A stretch of DNA of 64,000 bases from Halictus rubicundus (Eukaryota; Arthropoda; Insecta; Hymenoptera; Halictidae). The stretch covers positions 1-64,000 of the forward strand of contig NW_027488866.1 of NCBI RefSeq assembly GCF_050948215.1. Direction: 5' to 3'. Both the position numbers and the translations under genes were made by a program. This document shows, piece after piece, positions 40,161-52,481 of the stretch (positions within the stretch are counted from its first letter, which is position 1; the number at the start of each line of letters is the position of its first letter). The notes under the pieces were generated by a model, which saw nothing but the letters and a program-made list of their open reading frames with translations, did no database searches and had not been told where the DNA came from.

Positions 40161-41800
40161 TAGGATTGAGGATAGGATAGGATAGAGTATAGGATAGAGG
40201 ATGGAGGATAGGATAGGATAGAGGATAAGATGGGATAGAGGATAGGATAGGATAGAGGATAAGATGGGATAGAGGATAGGATAGGATAGACGATAGAGGA
40301 TAGGATGGATGATGGGATGTGATAGAGGATAGGATAGGATAGAGGATAGGAGAGGATAGGATACAGGATAGGATAGGATAGAGGATAGGATAGGATAGAG
40401 GATAGGATAGGATAGAGGATCGGGTAGGATAGAGGATAGGATAGGATGGATGATAGGATATGACAGAGGATAGGATAGTATAGAGTATAGGATTGGATAG
40501 AGAATGGGATAGGATTGGGATAGATAGATAGGATAGATAATAGAGTATAGGATTGGATAGAGGATACGATATGACAGAGGATAGGATAGGATAGACGATA
40601 GAGGATGCGAAGGATGATAGGATAGGATAGAGGATACGATATGATAGAGAATAGGATAGGATAGGGGATAAGATAGGAATGACGATAGAAGATCCGATGG
40701 ATGATAGGTTATGATAGACGATAGGATAGCATAGAGGATAAGATAGTATAGAGGATAGGATAGGATAGAGGATAGGATAGGATAGAGGATAGGATAGGAT
40801 AGACGATAGGATAGGATAGAGGATAGGATAGGATAGAGGATAGGATAGGATAGAGGATAGGATAGGATACAGGATAGGAAAGGATAGAGGATAGGATGGA
40901 TGATAGGATATGATAGAGGATAGAATAGGATTGAGGGTACGATTGGGTAGAGGAGAGGATAGGATGGAGGATAGGATAGATGATACGATAGAAGATGGAG
41001 GGTAGCGTAGGATTGAGGATAGGATAGAATAGAGGATAGGATAGGTTAGAGGATAGGATAGGATAGAGGATAGGATAGAGGATAGGATAGAACGGAGGAT
41101 AGGATAGAGTATAGGATAGAGGATAGGATAGGACAGAGGATAGGATAGAGTATAGGATAGAGGATGCAGGATAGGATAGGATAGAGGATAGGGTAGGATA
41201 GAGGATAGGATAGAGTATAGGATAGAGGATGGCGGAGAGGATAGGATGGAGGATGGGATAGAATAGAGGATAGGATAGGATAGAGCATAGGATAGGATAG
41301 AGGATAGGATAGGATGGAGGATAGGATAGGATAGAGGATACGATATGATATGGGATTGGATCGGATAGAGGATACGATATGATAGAGGATAGGATAGGGT
41401 AGAGAATAAGATAGGAATGACGATAGAGGATGCGATGTATGATAGGTTATGATAGACGATGGGATAGCATAGAGGATAGGATAGTATAGAGGATAGGATA
41501 GGCTAGGATAGAGGATAGGATAGAATGGAGGATAGGATAGGATAGAGGATAGGATAGGATAGAGGATAGGATAGGATACAGGATAGGAAAGGATAGAGGA
41601 TAGGATAGGATAGAGGAAAGGATAGGATAGAGGATAGGATAGAATAGAGGATAGGATAGGATTGAGAATAGGATAGGATTTAGGATAGATAATAGGATAG
41701 GATATAGGATATTATAGGATAGAGGATAGGATAGGATAGAGGATACGATATGATAGAGGATAGGGTAGGATGGAGGATAGGATAGGATAGAGGATAGGAT

Positions 41801-41832
41801 ATTATATATTATATAATAATATATATTATATT
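41801..41832 (+). repeat. AT-only expansion with a 14-bp palindrome
   Basis: Thirty-two consecutive A/T bases sit in an array whose pentamers are G-rich. The paralogous site 1656 bp upstream has ATTATA where this one has 30 bases before TTGA, a gain of 24. Positions 41816-41829 (ATAATATATATTAT) form a perfect palindrome. It is by far the longest GC-free stretch I saw in the window. Confidence 0.9.
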
Positions 41833-42050
41833 GAATACGATAGGATTGCGGATAGGATAGGATAGAGTATATGATAGAGGATGGAGGATAGGATAGGATA
41901 GAGGATAAGATGGGATAGAGGATAGGATAGGATAGACGATAGAGGATAGGATGGATGATGGGATATGATAGAGGATAGGATGGATGATGGGATATGATAG
42001 AGGATAGGATAGGATATAGGATGGGATAGGATAGGATAGAGGATAGGATA

Positions 42051-42560
42051 GGGGATTGGATAGGATAGAGGATACGATATTATAGACGATAGGATAGGAT
42101 AGAGTATAGGATAGGATAGAGGATAGGATAGGATATTGGATGGGATAGGATAGGATAGAGGATAGGATAGAGGATAGGATAGGATAGAGGATAGGATAGG
42201 ATAGAGGATAGAATAGGATAGAGGATAGGATAGGATAGAGGATAAAATAGGATAGATGATAGGATAGGATATAGGATGGGATAGGATAGGATAGAGGATA
42301 GGATAGAGGATATGATCGGATAGATGATAGGATAGGATAGAGGATAGGATAGGATGGAGGATACTATATTATAGAGGATACGATAATAGATACGATAGTA
42401 TAGGATAGAGGATAGGATAGGATAGAGGATAGGATAGGATAGGGGTTTAGATAGGATAGAGGATCCGATATTATAGACGATAGGATAGGATAGAGTATAG
42501 GATAGGATAGAGCATAGGATAGGATAGAGGATAGCATAGGATAGAGGATAGGATAGGATA
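42051..42560 (+). repeat. Segment G1, first copy
   Basis: Contains GGGGATTGG (42051), TATTGGATGGG (42134), GATAAAATAGG (42241), CGATAATAGATACG (42381) and GGGGTTTAGATAGG. The same order recurs 9207 bp away (CGATAATAGA at 51588), 9768 bp away (TGATAATAGA at 52149) and 10617 bp away (52998). Confidence 0.85.
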
Positions 42561-44239
42561 GTATAGAGGATAGGATATACGATGGGATAGGATAGGATAG
42601 AGGATAGGATAGGATAGAGGATAGGATAGGATGGGATAGAGGATAGGATATGATAGAGGATAGGATAGGATTGTGGATAGGATAGGATTGAGGATAGGAT
42701 TGGAGAGAGGATAGGATAGGATAAAGGATAGGATAGGATAGAGAATAGGATAGCTAAGAGGATAGGATAGGATAGAGAATAGGATAGGATAGAGGATAGG
42801 ATAGGATAGAGGATAGGATAGGATTGAGAATAGGATACGATAGAGGATAGGAGAGGGAATTGGATATAATACAGGATATGGTAGGATAGAGAAGAGGATA
42901 GGATGGAGGATATGATAGGTTTGAGGATACGATAGGATAGACCATAGGATAGGATAGAGGATAGGATAGGATTGTGGATAGGATAGGATTGAGGATAGGA
43001 TTGGAGAGAGGATAGGATAGGATAAAGGATAGGATAGGATAGAGAATAGGATAGATAAGAGGATAGGATAGGATAGAGAATAGGATAGGATAGAGGATAG
43101 GATAGGATAGAGGATAGGATAGGGGATTCGATAGGATAGAGGATAGGATACGTTAAAGGATAGGATAGGGGATTGGATAGGATAGAGGATAGGATTGGAT
43201 TGAGGATAGGATATGTTAGAGGCTAGGATAGGATAGAGGATAGGATACGATCGAGGATAGGATAGGGGATTGGATAGGATAGAGGATCGGATAGGATAGA
43301 AGATAGGATAGGATACAGGATAGGATTGGATAGAGGATGGGAAAGGATAGAGGATACGATATAGGATTGGATAGGATAGACGATAGGATCGGATAGAGAA
43401 TAGGATAGGATAGAGGATAGGATAGGATAGAGGATAGAATAGGATAGAGGATAGGATAGGATAGAGGATAAAATAGGATAGATGATAGGATAGGATATAG
43501 GATGGGATAGGATAGGATAGAGGATAGGATAGAGGATATGATCGGATAGAGGATAGGATAGGATAGAGGATAGGATAGGATAGAGGATAGGAAATAGGAT
43601 TGGATTGGATAGGATAGAGGATACGATAGGATAGAGGAAACGATAGGATAGAGGATAGGATAGGATAGAGGATAGTATAGGATAGCGGATAGGATAGGAT
43701 GGAGTATAGGATAGGATTGAGGATAGGATAGGATGGTGGATAGGATAGGATAGAGGATAGGATAATATAGTGGTTTGGATAGGATAGAGGATAGGATAGG
43801 ATAGAGGATAGGATATGATAGAGGATAGGATAGGATAGAGGATGGGATGGGATAAAGGATACGATATTATAGAGGATAGGATAGGATAGGATAGAGGATA
43901 GGATAGGATAGAGGATAGGATATAATAGAGGATAGGATAGGATAGACGATAGGATATGATAGACGATAGGATAGGATAGAGGGTAGGATAGGATAGAGGA
44001 TAGGATAGGACAGAGGATGGGATAGGATAAAGGATACGATATTATAGAGGATAGGATAGGATAGGATAGAGGATATGATCGGATAGAGGATAGGATAGGA
44101 TAGAGGATAGGATAGGATAGAGGATAGGATAGGATAGAGGATAGGATAGGATAGAGGATAGGATAGGATAGAGGATAGGATAGGATAGAGGATAGGATAG
44201 GATAGAGGATAGGATAGGATAGAGGATAGGATAGGATAT

Positions 44240-44530
44240 AGGATAGGATAGGATAGAGGATAGGATAGGATAGAGGATAGGATAGGATAGAGGATAGGAT
44301 AGGATAGAGGATAGGATAGGATAGAGGATAGGATAGGATAGAGGATAGGATAGGATAGAGGATAGGATAGGATAGAGGATAGGATAGGATAGAGGATAGG
44401 ATAGGATAGAGGATAGGATAGGATAGAGGATAGGATAGGATAGAGGATAGGATAGGATAGAGGATAGGATAGGATAGAGGATAGGATAGGATAGAGGATA
44501 GGATAGGATAGAGGATAGGATAGGATAGAG
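44240..44530 (+). repeat. Perfect 17-mer run, about 17 units
   Basis: Error-free units follow a single GATATAGG variant at 44236-44243. The same variant appears in copy 3 (near 48915) and copy 4 (near 56071) of the composite HOR but not in copy 2. Confidence 0.9.
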
Positions 44531-44862
44531 GATGGGATGGGATAAAGGATACGATATTATAGAGGATAGGATAGGATAGGATAGAGGATATGATCGGATA
44601 GAGGATAGGATAGGATAGAGGATAGGATTGGATAGAGGATAGGATAGGATAGAGGATAGGATAGGATAGAGGATAGGATAGGATAGAGGATACGATATAG
44701 GATTGGATAGGATAGATGATAGGATAGGATAGAGGATAGGATAGGATAGAGGATACGATATAGGATTGGATAGGATAGAGGATAGGATAGGAAAGAGGAT
44801 AGGATAGGATAGAGAATGGGATAGGATAGAGGATAGGATAGGATAGAGGATAGGATAAGATA

Positions 44863-45154
44863 GAGGATAGGATAGGATAGAGGATAGGATAGGATAGAGG
44901 ATAGGATAGGATAGAGGATAGGATAGGATAGAGGATAGGATAGGATAGAGGATAGGATAGGATAGAGGATAGGATAGGATAGAGGATAGGATAGGATAGA
45001 GGATAGGATAGGATAGAGGATAGGATAGGATAGAGGATAGGATAGGATAGAGGATAGGATAGGATAGAGGATAGGATAGGATAGAGGATAGGATAGGATA
45101 GAGGATAGGATAGGATAGAGGATAGGATAGGATAGAGGATAGGATAGGATAGAG
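44863..45154 (+). repeat. Perfect 17-mer run, about 17 units
   Basis: Begins after the variant GATAAGATAGAGG and ends at GATGGGATGGG. It lies inside the extra 624-bp block of composite HOR copy 1. Confidence 0.85.
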
Positions 45155-45837
45155 GATGGGATGGGATAAAGGATACGATATTATAGAGGATAGGATAGGA
45201 TAGGATAGAGGATATGATCGGATAGAGGATAGGATAGGATAGAGGATAGGATTGGATAGAGGATAGGATAGGATAGAGGATAGGATAGGATAGAGGATAG
45301 GATAGGATAGAGGATACGATATAGGATTGGATAGGATAGATGATAGGATAGGATAGAGGATAGGATAGGATAGAGGATACGATATAGGATTGGATAGGAT
45401 AGAGGATAGGATAGGAAAGAGGATAGGATAGGATAGAGAATGGGATAGGATAGAGGATAGGATAGGATAGAGGATAGGATAAGATAGAGGATAGGATAGG
45501 ATAGAGGATAGGATAGGATAGAGGATAGGATAGGATAGAGGATAGGATAGGATACAGGATAGGATAGGATAGAGGATAGGATAGGATAGAGGATAGGGTA
45601 GGATAGAGGATAGGATAGGATAGAGGATAGGATAGGATAGAGGATAGGATAGGATAGAGGATAGGATAGGATAGAGGATAGGATAGGATAGAGGATAGGA
45701 TAGGATAGAGGATAGGATAGGATAAAGGTTTGGATAGGATAGAGGATAGGATAGGATAGAGGATAGGATAGGATAGAGGATAGGATAGGATAGAGGATAG
45801 GATAGGATAGATGATAGGATAGGATATAGGATGGGAT

Positions 45838-47828
45838 AGGGGATTCGATAGGATAGAGGATAGGATACGTTAAAGGATAGGATAGGGGATTGGATAGGAT
45901 AGAGGATAGGATTGGATTGAGGATAGGATATGTTAGAGGCTAGGATAGGATAGAGGATAGGATACGATCGAGGATAGGATAGGGGATTGGATAGGATAGA
46001 GGATCGGATAGGATAGAAGATAGGATAGGATACAGGATAGGATTGGATAGAGGATGGGAAAGGATAGAGGATACGATATAGGATTGGATAGGATAGACGA
46101 TAGGATCGGATAGAGAATAGGATAGGATAGAGGATAGGATAGGATAGAGGATAGAATAGGATAGAGGATAGGATAGGATAGAGGATAAAATAGGATAGAT
46201 GATAGGATAGGATATAGGATGGGATAGGATAGGATAGAGGATAGGATAGAGGATATGATCGGATAGAGGATAGGATAGGATAGAGGATAGGATAGGATAG
46301 AGGATAGGAAATAGGATTGGATTGGATAGGATAGAGGATACGATAGGATAGAGGAAACGATTGGATAGAGGATAGGATAGGATAGAGGATAGTATAGGAT
46401 AGCGGATAGGATAGGATGGAGTATAGGATAGGATTGAGGATAGGATAGGATGGTGGATAGGATAGGATAGAGGATAGGATAATATAGTGGTTTGGATAGG
46501 ATAGAGGATAGGATAGGATAGAGGATAGGATATGATAGAGGATAGGATAGGATAGAGGATGGGATGGGATAAAGGATACGATATTATAGAGGATAGGATA
46601 GGATAGGATAGAGGATAGGATAGGATAGAGGATAGGATATAATAGAGGATAGGATAGGATAGACGATAGGATATGATAGACGATAGGATAGGATAGAGGG
46701 TAGGATAGGATAGAGGATAGGATAGGACAGAGGATGGGATAGGATAAAGGATACGATATTATAGAGGATAGGATAGGATAGGATAGAGGATATGATCGGA
46801 TAGAGGATAGGATAGGATAGAGGATAGGATAGGATAGAGGATAGGATAGGATAGAGGATAGGATAGGATAGAGGATAGGATAGGATAGAGGATAGGATAG
46901 GATAGAGGATAGGATAGGATAGAGGATAGGATAGGATAGAGGATAGGATAGGATAGAGGATAGGATAGGATAGAGGATAGGATAGGATAGAGGATAGGAT
47001 AGGATAGAGGATAGGATAGGATAGAGGATAGGATAGGATAGAGGATAGGATAGGATAGAGGATAGGATAGGATAGAGGATAGGATAGGATAGAGGATAGG
47101 ATAGGATAGAGGATAGGATAGGATAGAGGATAGGATAGGATAGAGGATGGGATGGGATAAAGGATACGATATTATAGAGGATAGGATAGGATAGGATAGA
47201 GGATATGATCGGATAGAGGATAGGATAGGATAGAGGATAGGATTGGATAGAGGATAGGATAGGATAGAGGATAGGATAGGATAGAGGATAGGATAGGATA
47301 GAGGATACGATATAGGATTGGATAGGATAGATGATAGGATAGGATAGAGGATAGGATAGGATAGAGGATACGATATAGGATTGGATAGGATAGAGGATAG
47401 GATAGGAAAGAGGATAGGATAGGATAGAGAATGGGATAGGATAGAGGATAGGATAGGATAGAGGATAGGATAAGATAGAGGATAGGATAGGATAGAGGAT
47501 AGGATAGGATAGAGGATAGGATAGGATAGAGGATAGGATAGGATACAGGATAGGATAGGATAGAGGATAGGATAGGATAGAGGATAGGATAGGATAGAGG
47601 ATAGGATAGGATAGAGGATAGGATAGGATAGAGGATAGGATAGGATAGAGGATAGGATAGGATAGAGGATAGGATAGGATAGAGGATAGGATAGGATAGA
47701 GGATAGGATAGGATAAAGGTTTGGATAGGATAGAGGATAGGATAGGATAGAGGATAGGATAGGATAGAGGATAGGATAGGATAGAGGATAGGATAGGATA
47801 GATGATAGGATAGGATATAGGATGGGAT
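45838..47828 (+). repeat. Composite HOR, copy 2 (1991 bp)
   Basis: Divides into 720 + 588 + 683 bp. The first and last blocks match copy 1 to the base in length. It lacks the 624-bp block and has the shortest middle block. Its 17-mer tract has no interrupting variant. Confidence 0.9.
46800..47148 (+). repeat. Perfect 17-mer run, about 20 units (longest seen)
   Basis: Runs from just after GATATGATCGG to the next GATGGGATGGG with no variant base. The paralogous runs in the other composite copies each contain one GATATAGG variant, so this tract has either lost that variant or never had it. Confidence 0.9.
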
Positions 47829-50800
47829 AGGGGATTCGATAGGATAGAGGATAGGATACGTTAAAGGATAGGATAGGGGATTGGATAGGATAGAGGATAG
47901 GATTGGATTGAGGATAGGATATGTTAGAGGCTAGGATAGGATAGAGGATAGGATAGGATAGAGGATAGGATAGGATAGGGGATTGGATAGGATAGAGGAT
48001 CGGATAGGATAGAAGATAGGATAGGATACAGGATAGGATTCGATAGAGGATGGGAAAGGATAGAGGATACGATATAGGATTGGATAGGATAGACGATAGG
48101 ATCGGATAGAGAATAGGATAGGATAGAGGATAGGATAGGATAGAGGATAGAATAGGATAGAGGATAGGATAGGATAGAGGATAAAATAGGATAGATGATA
48201 GGATAGGATATAGGATGGGATAGGATAGGATAGAGGATAGGATAGAGGATATGATCGGATAGAGGATAGGATAGGATGGAGGATAGGATAGGATAGAGGA
48301 TAGGAAATAGGATTGGATTGGATAGGATAGAGGAAACGATTGGATAGAGGATAGGATAGGATAGAGGATAGTATAGGATAGCGGATAGGATAGGATGGAG
48401 TATAGGATAGGATTGAGGATAGGATAGGATGGTGGATAGGATAGGATAGAGGATAGGATAATATAGTGGTTTGGATAGGATAGAGGATAGGATAGGATAG
48501 AGGATAGGATATGATAGAGGATAGGATAGGATAGAGGATGGGATGGGATAAAGGATACGATATTATAGAGGATAGGATAGGATAGGATAGAGGATAGGAT
48601 AGGATAGAGGATAGGATATAATAGAGGATAGGATAGGATAGACGATAGGATATGATAGACGATAGGATAGGATAGAGGGTAGGATAGGATAGAGGATAGG
48701 ATAGGACAGAGGATGGGATAGGATAAAGGATACGATATTATAGAGGATAGGATAGGATAGGATAGAGGATATGATCGGATAGAGGATAGGATAGGATAGA
48801 GGATAGGATAGGATAGAGGATAGGATAGGATAGAGGATAGGATAGGATAGAGGATAGGATAGGATAGAGGATAGGATAGGATAGAGGATAGGATAGGATA
48901 GAGGATAGGATAGGATATAGGATAGGATAGGATAGAGGATAGGATAGGATAGAGGATAGGATAGGATAGAGGATAGGATAGGATAGAGGATAGGATAGGA
49001 TAGAGGATAGGATAGGATAGAGGATAGGATAGGATAGAGGATAGGATAGGATAGAGGATAGGATAGGATAGAGGATAGGATAGGATAGAGGATAGGATAG
49101 GATAGAGGATAGGATAGGATAGAGGATAGGATAGGATAGAGGATGGGATGGGATAAAGGATACGATATTATAGAGGATAGGATAGGATAGGATAGAGGAT
49201 ATGATCGGATAGAGGATAGGATAGGATAGAGGATAGGATTGGATAGAGGATAGGATAGGATAGAGGATAGGATAGGATAGAGGATAGGATAGGATAGAGG
49301 ATACGATATAGGATTGGATAGGATAGATGATAGGATAGGATAGAGGATAGGATAGGATAGAGGATACGATATAGGATTGGATAGGATAGAGGATAGGATA
49401 GGAAAGAGGATAGGATAGGATAGAGAATGGGATAGGATAGAGGATAGGATAGGATAGAGGATAGGATAAGATAGAGGATAGGATAGGATAGAGGATAGGA
49501 TAGGATAGAGGATAGGATAGGATAGAGGATAGGATAGGATAGAGGATAGGATAGGATAGAGGATAGGATAGGATAGAGGATAGGATAGGATAGAGGATAG
49601 GATAGGATAGAGGATAGGATAGGATAGAGGATAGGATAGGATAGAGGATAGGATAGGATAGAGGATAGGATAGGATAGAGGATAGGATAGGATAGAGGAT
49701 AGGATAGGATAGAGGATAGGATAGGATAGAGGATAGGATAGGATAGAGGATAGGATAGGATAGAGGATAGGATAGGATAGAGGATAGGATAGGATAGAGG
49801 ATGGGATGGGATAAAGGATACGATATTATAGAGGATAGGATAGGATAGGATAGAGGATATGATCGGATAGAGGATAGGATAGGATAGAGGATAGGATTGG
49901 ATAGAGGATAGGATAGGATAGAGGATAGGATAGGATAGAGGATAGGATAGGATAGAGGATACGATATAGGATTGGATAGGATAGATGATAGGATAGGATA
50001 GAGGATAGGATAGGATAGAGGATACGATATAGGATTGGATAGGATAGAGGATAGGATAGGAAAGAGGATAGGATAGGATAGAGAATGGGATAGGATAGAG
50101 GATAGGATAGGATAGAGGATAGGATAAGATAGAGGATAGGATAGGATAGAGGATAGGATAGGATAGAGGATAGGATAGGATAGAGGATAGGATAGGATAG
50201 AGGATAGGATAGGATAGAGGATAGGATAGGATAGAGGATAGGATAGGATAGAGGATAGGATAGGATAGAGGATAGGATAGGATAGAGGATAGGATAGGAT
50301 AGAGGATAGGATAGTATAGAGGATAGGATAGGATAGAGGATAGGATAGGATAGAGGATAGGATAGGATAAAGGTTTGGATAGGATAGAGGATAGGATAGG
50401 ATAGAGGATAGGATAGGATAGAGGATAGGATAGGATAGAGGATAGGATAGGATAGAGGATAGGATAGGATAGAGGATAGGATAGGATAGAGGATAGGATA
50501 GTATAGAGGATAGGATAAGATAGAGGATAGGATAGTATAGAGGATAGGATAGGATAGAGGATAGGATAGGATAGGATAGGATAGAGGATAGGATAGGATA
50601 GATGATATTGTAGGATAGAGGAAGGATAGGACAGAGGATACGATATTATAGAGGATAGGATAGCATAGCGGAAAGGGTAGGATAGAGGATAGGATAGGGG
50701 ATTGGATAGTATAGAGGACAGGAGACGATAGAGGATAGGATAGGATAGAGGATAGAATAGGATAGAGGATAGGATAGGATAGGGGATAGGATAGGATAGA

Positions 50801-51170
50801 GGATAGGATAGGATAAAGGTTTGGATAGGATAGAGGATAGGATAGGATAGAGGATAGGATAGGATAGAGGATACGATATAGGATTGGATAGGATAGAGGA
50901 TAGGATAGGAAAGAGGATAGGATAGGATAGAGGATAGGATAGGATAGAGGATAGGATAGGATAGAGGATAGGATAGGATAGAGGATAGGATAGGATAGAG
51001 GATAGGATAGGATAGAGGATAGGATAGGATAGAGGATAGGATAGGATAGAGGATAGGATAGGATAGAGGATAGGATAGGATAGAGGATAGGATAGGATAG
51101 AGGATAGGATAGGATAAAGGTTTGGATAGGATAGAGGATAGGATAGGATAGAGGATAGGATAGGATAGAG
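47829..51170 (+). repeat. Composite HOR, copy 3 (diverges to the right)
   Basis: Blocks are 708 + 605 + 658 bp, then 1371 bp of a different composition that holds GATATTGTAGG (50602) and GCGGAAAGGG. Compared with the other copies the middle block is +17 relative to copy 2 and the extra block is +34 relative to copy 1, again whole monomers. The 708-bp block lacks one CGATCGAGG-bearing stretch. Confidence 0.85.
49471..49801 (+). repeat. Perfect 17-mer run, about 19 units
   Basis: Begins after GATAAGATAGAGG (variant base near 49468) and ends at the next GATGGGATGGG. It is two units longer than the equivalent run at 44863. Confidence 0.9.
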
Positions 51171-51340
51171 GATGGGATGGGATAAAGGATACGATATTAT
51201 AGAGGATAGGATAGGATAGGATAGAGGATATGATCGGATAGAGGATAGGATAGGATAGAGGATAGGATTGGATAGAGGATAGGATAGGATAGAGGATAGG
51301 ATAGGATAGAGGATAGGATAGGATAGAGGATAGGATAGGA

Positions 51341-52300
51341 TATTGGATGGGATAGGATAGGATAGAGGATAGGATAGAGGATAGGATAGGATAGAGGATA
51401 GGATAGGATAGAGGATAGAATAGGATAGAGGATAGGATAGGATAGAGGATAAAATAGGATAGATGATAGGATAGGATATAGGATGGGATAGGATAGGATA
51501 GAGGATAGGATAGAGGATATGATCGGATAGATGATAGGATAGGATAGAGGATAGGATAGGATGGAGGATACTATATTATAGAGGATACGATAATAGATAC
51601 GATAGTATAGGATAGAGGATAGGATAGGATAGAGGATAGGATAGGATAGGGGTTTAGATAGGATAGAGGATCCGATATTATAGACGATAGGATAGGATAG
51701 AGTATAGGATAGGATAGAGCATAGGATAGGATAGAGGATAGCATAGGATAGAGGATAGGATAGGATAGTATAGAGGATAGGATATAGGATGGGATAGGAT
51801 AGGATAGAGGATAGGATAGGGGATTGGATAGGATAGAGGATACGATATTATAGACGATAGGATAGGATAGAGTATAGGATAGGATAGAGGATAGGATAGG
51901 ATATTGGATGGGATAGGATAGGATAGAGGATAGGATAGAGGATAGGATAGGATAGAGGATAGGATAGGATAGAGGATAGAATAGGATAGAGGATAGGATA
52001 GGATAGAGGATAAAATAGGATAGATGATAGGATAGGATATAGGATGGGATAGGATAGGATAGAGGATAGGATAGAGGATATGATCGGATAGATGATAGGA
52101 TAGGATAGAGGATAGGATAGGATGGAGGATACTATATTATAGAGGATATGATAATAGATACGATAGTATAGGATAGAGGATAGGATAGGATAGAGGATAG
52201 GATAGGATAGGGGTTTAGATAGGATAGAGGATCCGATATTATAGACGATAGGATAGGATAGAGTATAGGATAGGATAGAGCATAGGATAGGATAGAGGAT
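51341..52300 (+). repeat. Segment G1, tandem copies 2 and 3 (561-bp spacing)
   Basis: CGATAATAGA at 51588 and TGATAATAGA at 52149 are 561 bp apart, exactly 33 x 17. The downstream copy extends the match with 42051 leftward to GGGGATTGG at 51819. A further copy has its landmark at 52998, next to GGGGTTTAGATAGG. Confidence 0.85.
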
Positions 52301-52481
52301 AGGATAGGATAGAGGATAGGATAGGGGATTGGATAGGATAGAGGATAGGATACGATAAAGGATAGGATAGGGGATTGGATAGGATAGAGGATAGGATAGG
52401 ATAGCGGATAGGATAGGATAGAGGATAGGACAGGATTGAGGATAGGATAGGTTAGAGGCTAGGATAGGATAGGATAGAGGA

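Larger units (their letters stand above)
37307..41990 (+). repeat. Subfamily domain F (D-like)
   Basis: Recurring strings are GGATGGATGATAGG, GAGTATAGGATAGAGGATGG, GATGCAGGATAGG, GGAATGACGATAGAGGATGCG (38854, 39332, 41416, with a diverged form near 40677), GATATGGGATTGGATCGG and GGAGGGTAGCG (near 39600 and 40990; also 33530 in D). The shared strings show that D and F derive from one block. Internal copies lie 478, 1656 and 2084 bp apart. No gene-like sequence was seen. Confidence 0.75.
43121..45837 (+). repeat. Composite HOR, copy 1 (2717 bp)
   Basis: From GGGGATTCG to the next. The landmarks divide it into 720 + 690 + 624 + 683 bp. The 624-bp block (44531-45154) is an extra internal block absent from copy 2. 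The 690-bp block is longer than that of copy 2 by 102 bp (6 x 17). Confidence 0.9.

Noticed and set aside
41801..41832. AT-rich tract as a replication origin or promoter
   Set aside because: It is explained as a 24-bp expansion relative to its paralogue at 40145. There are no accompanying origin or promoter elements or genes.
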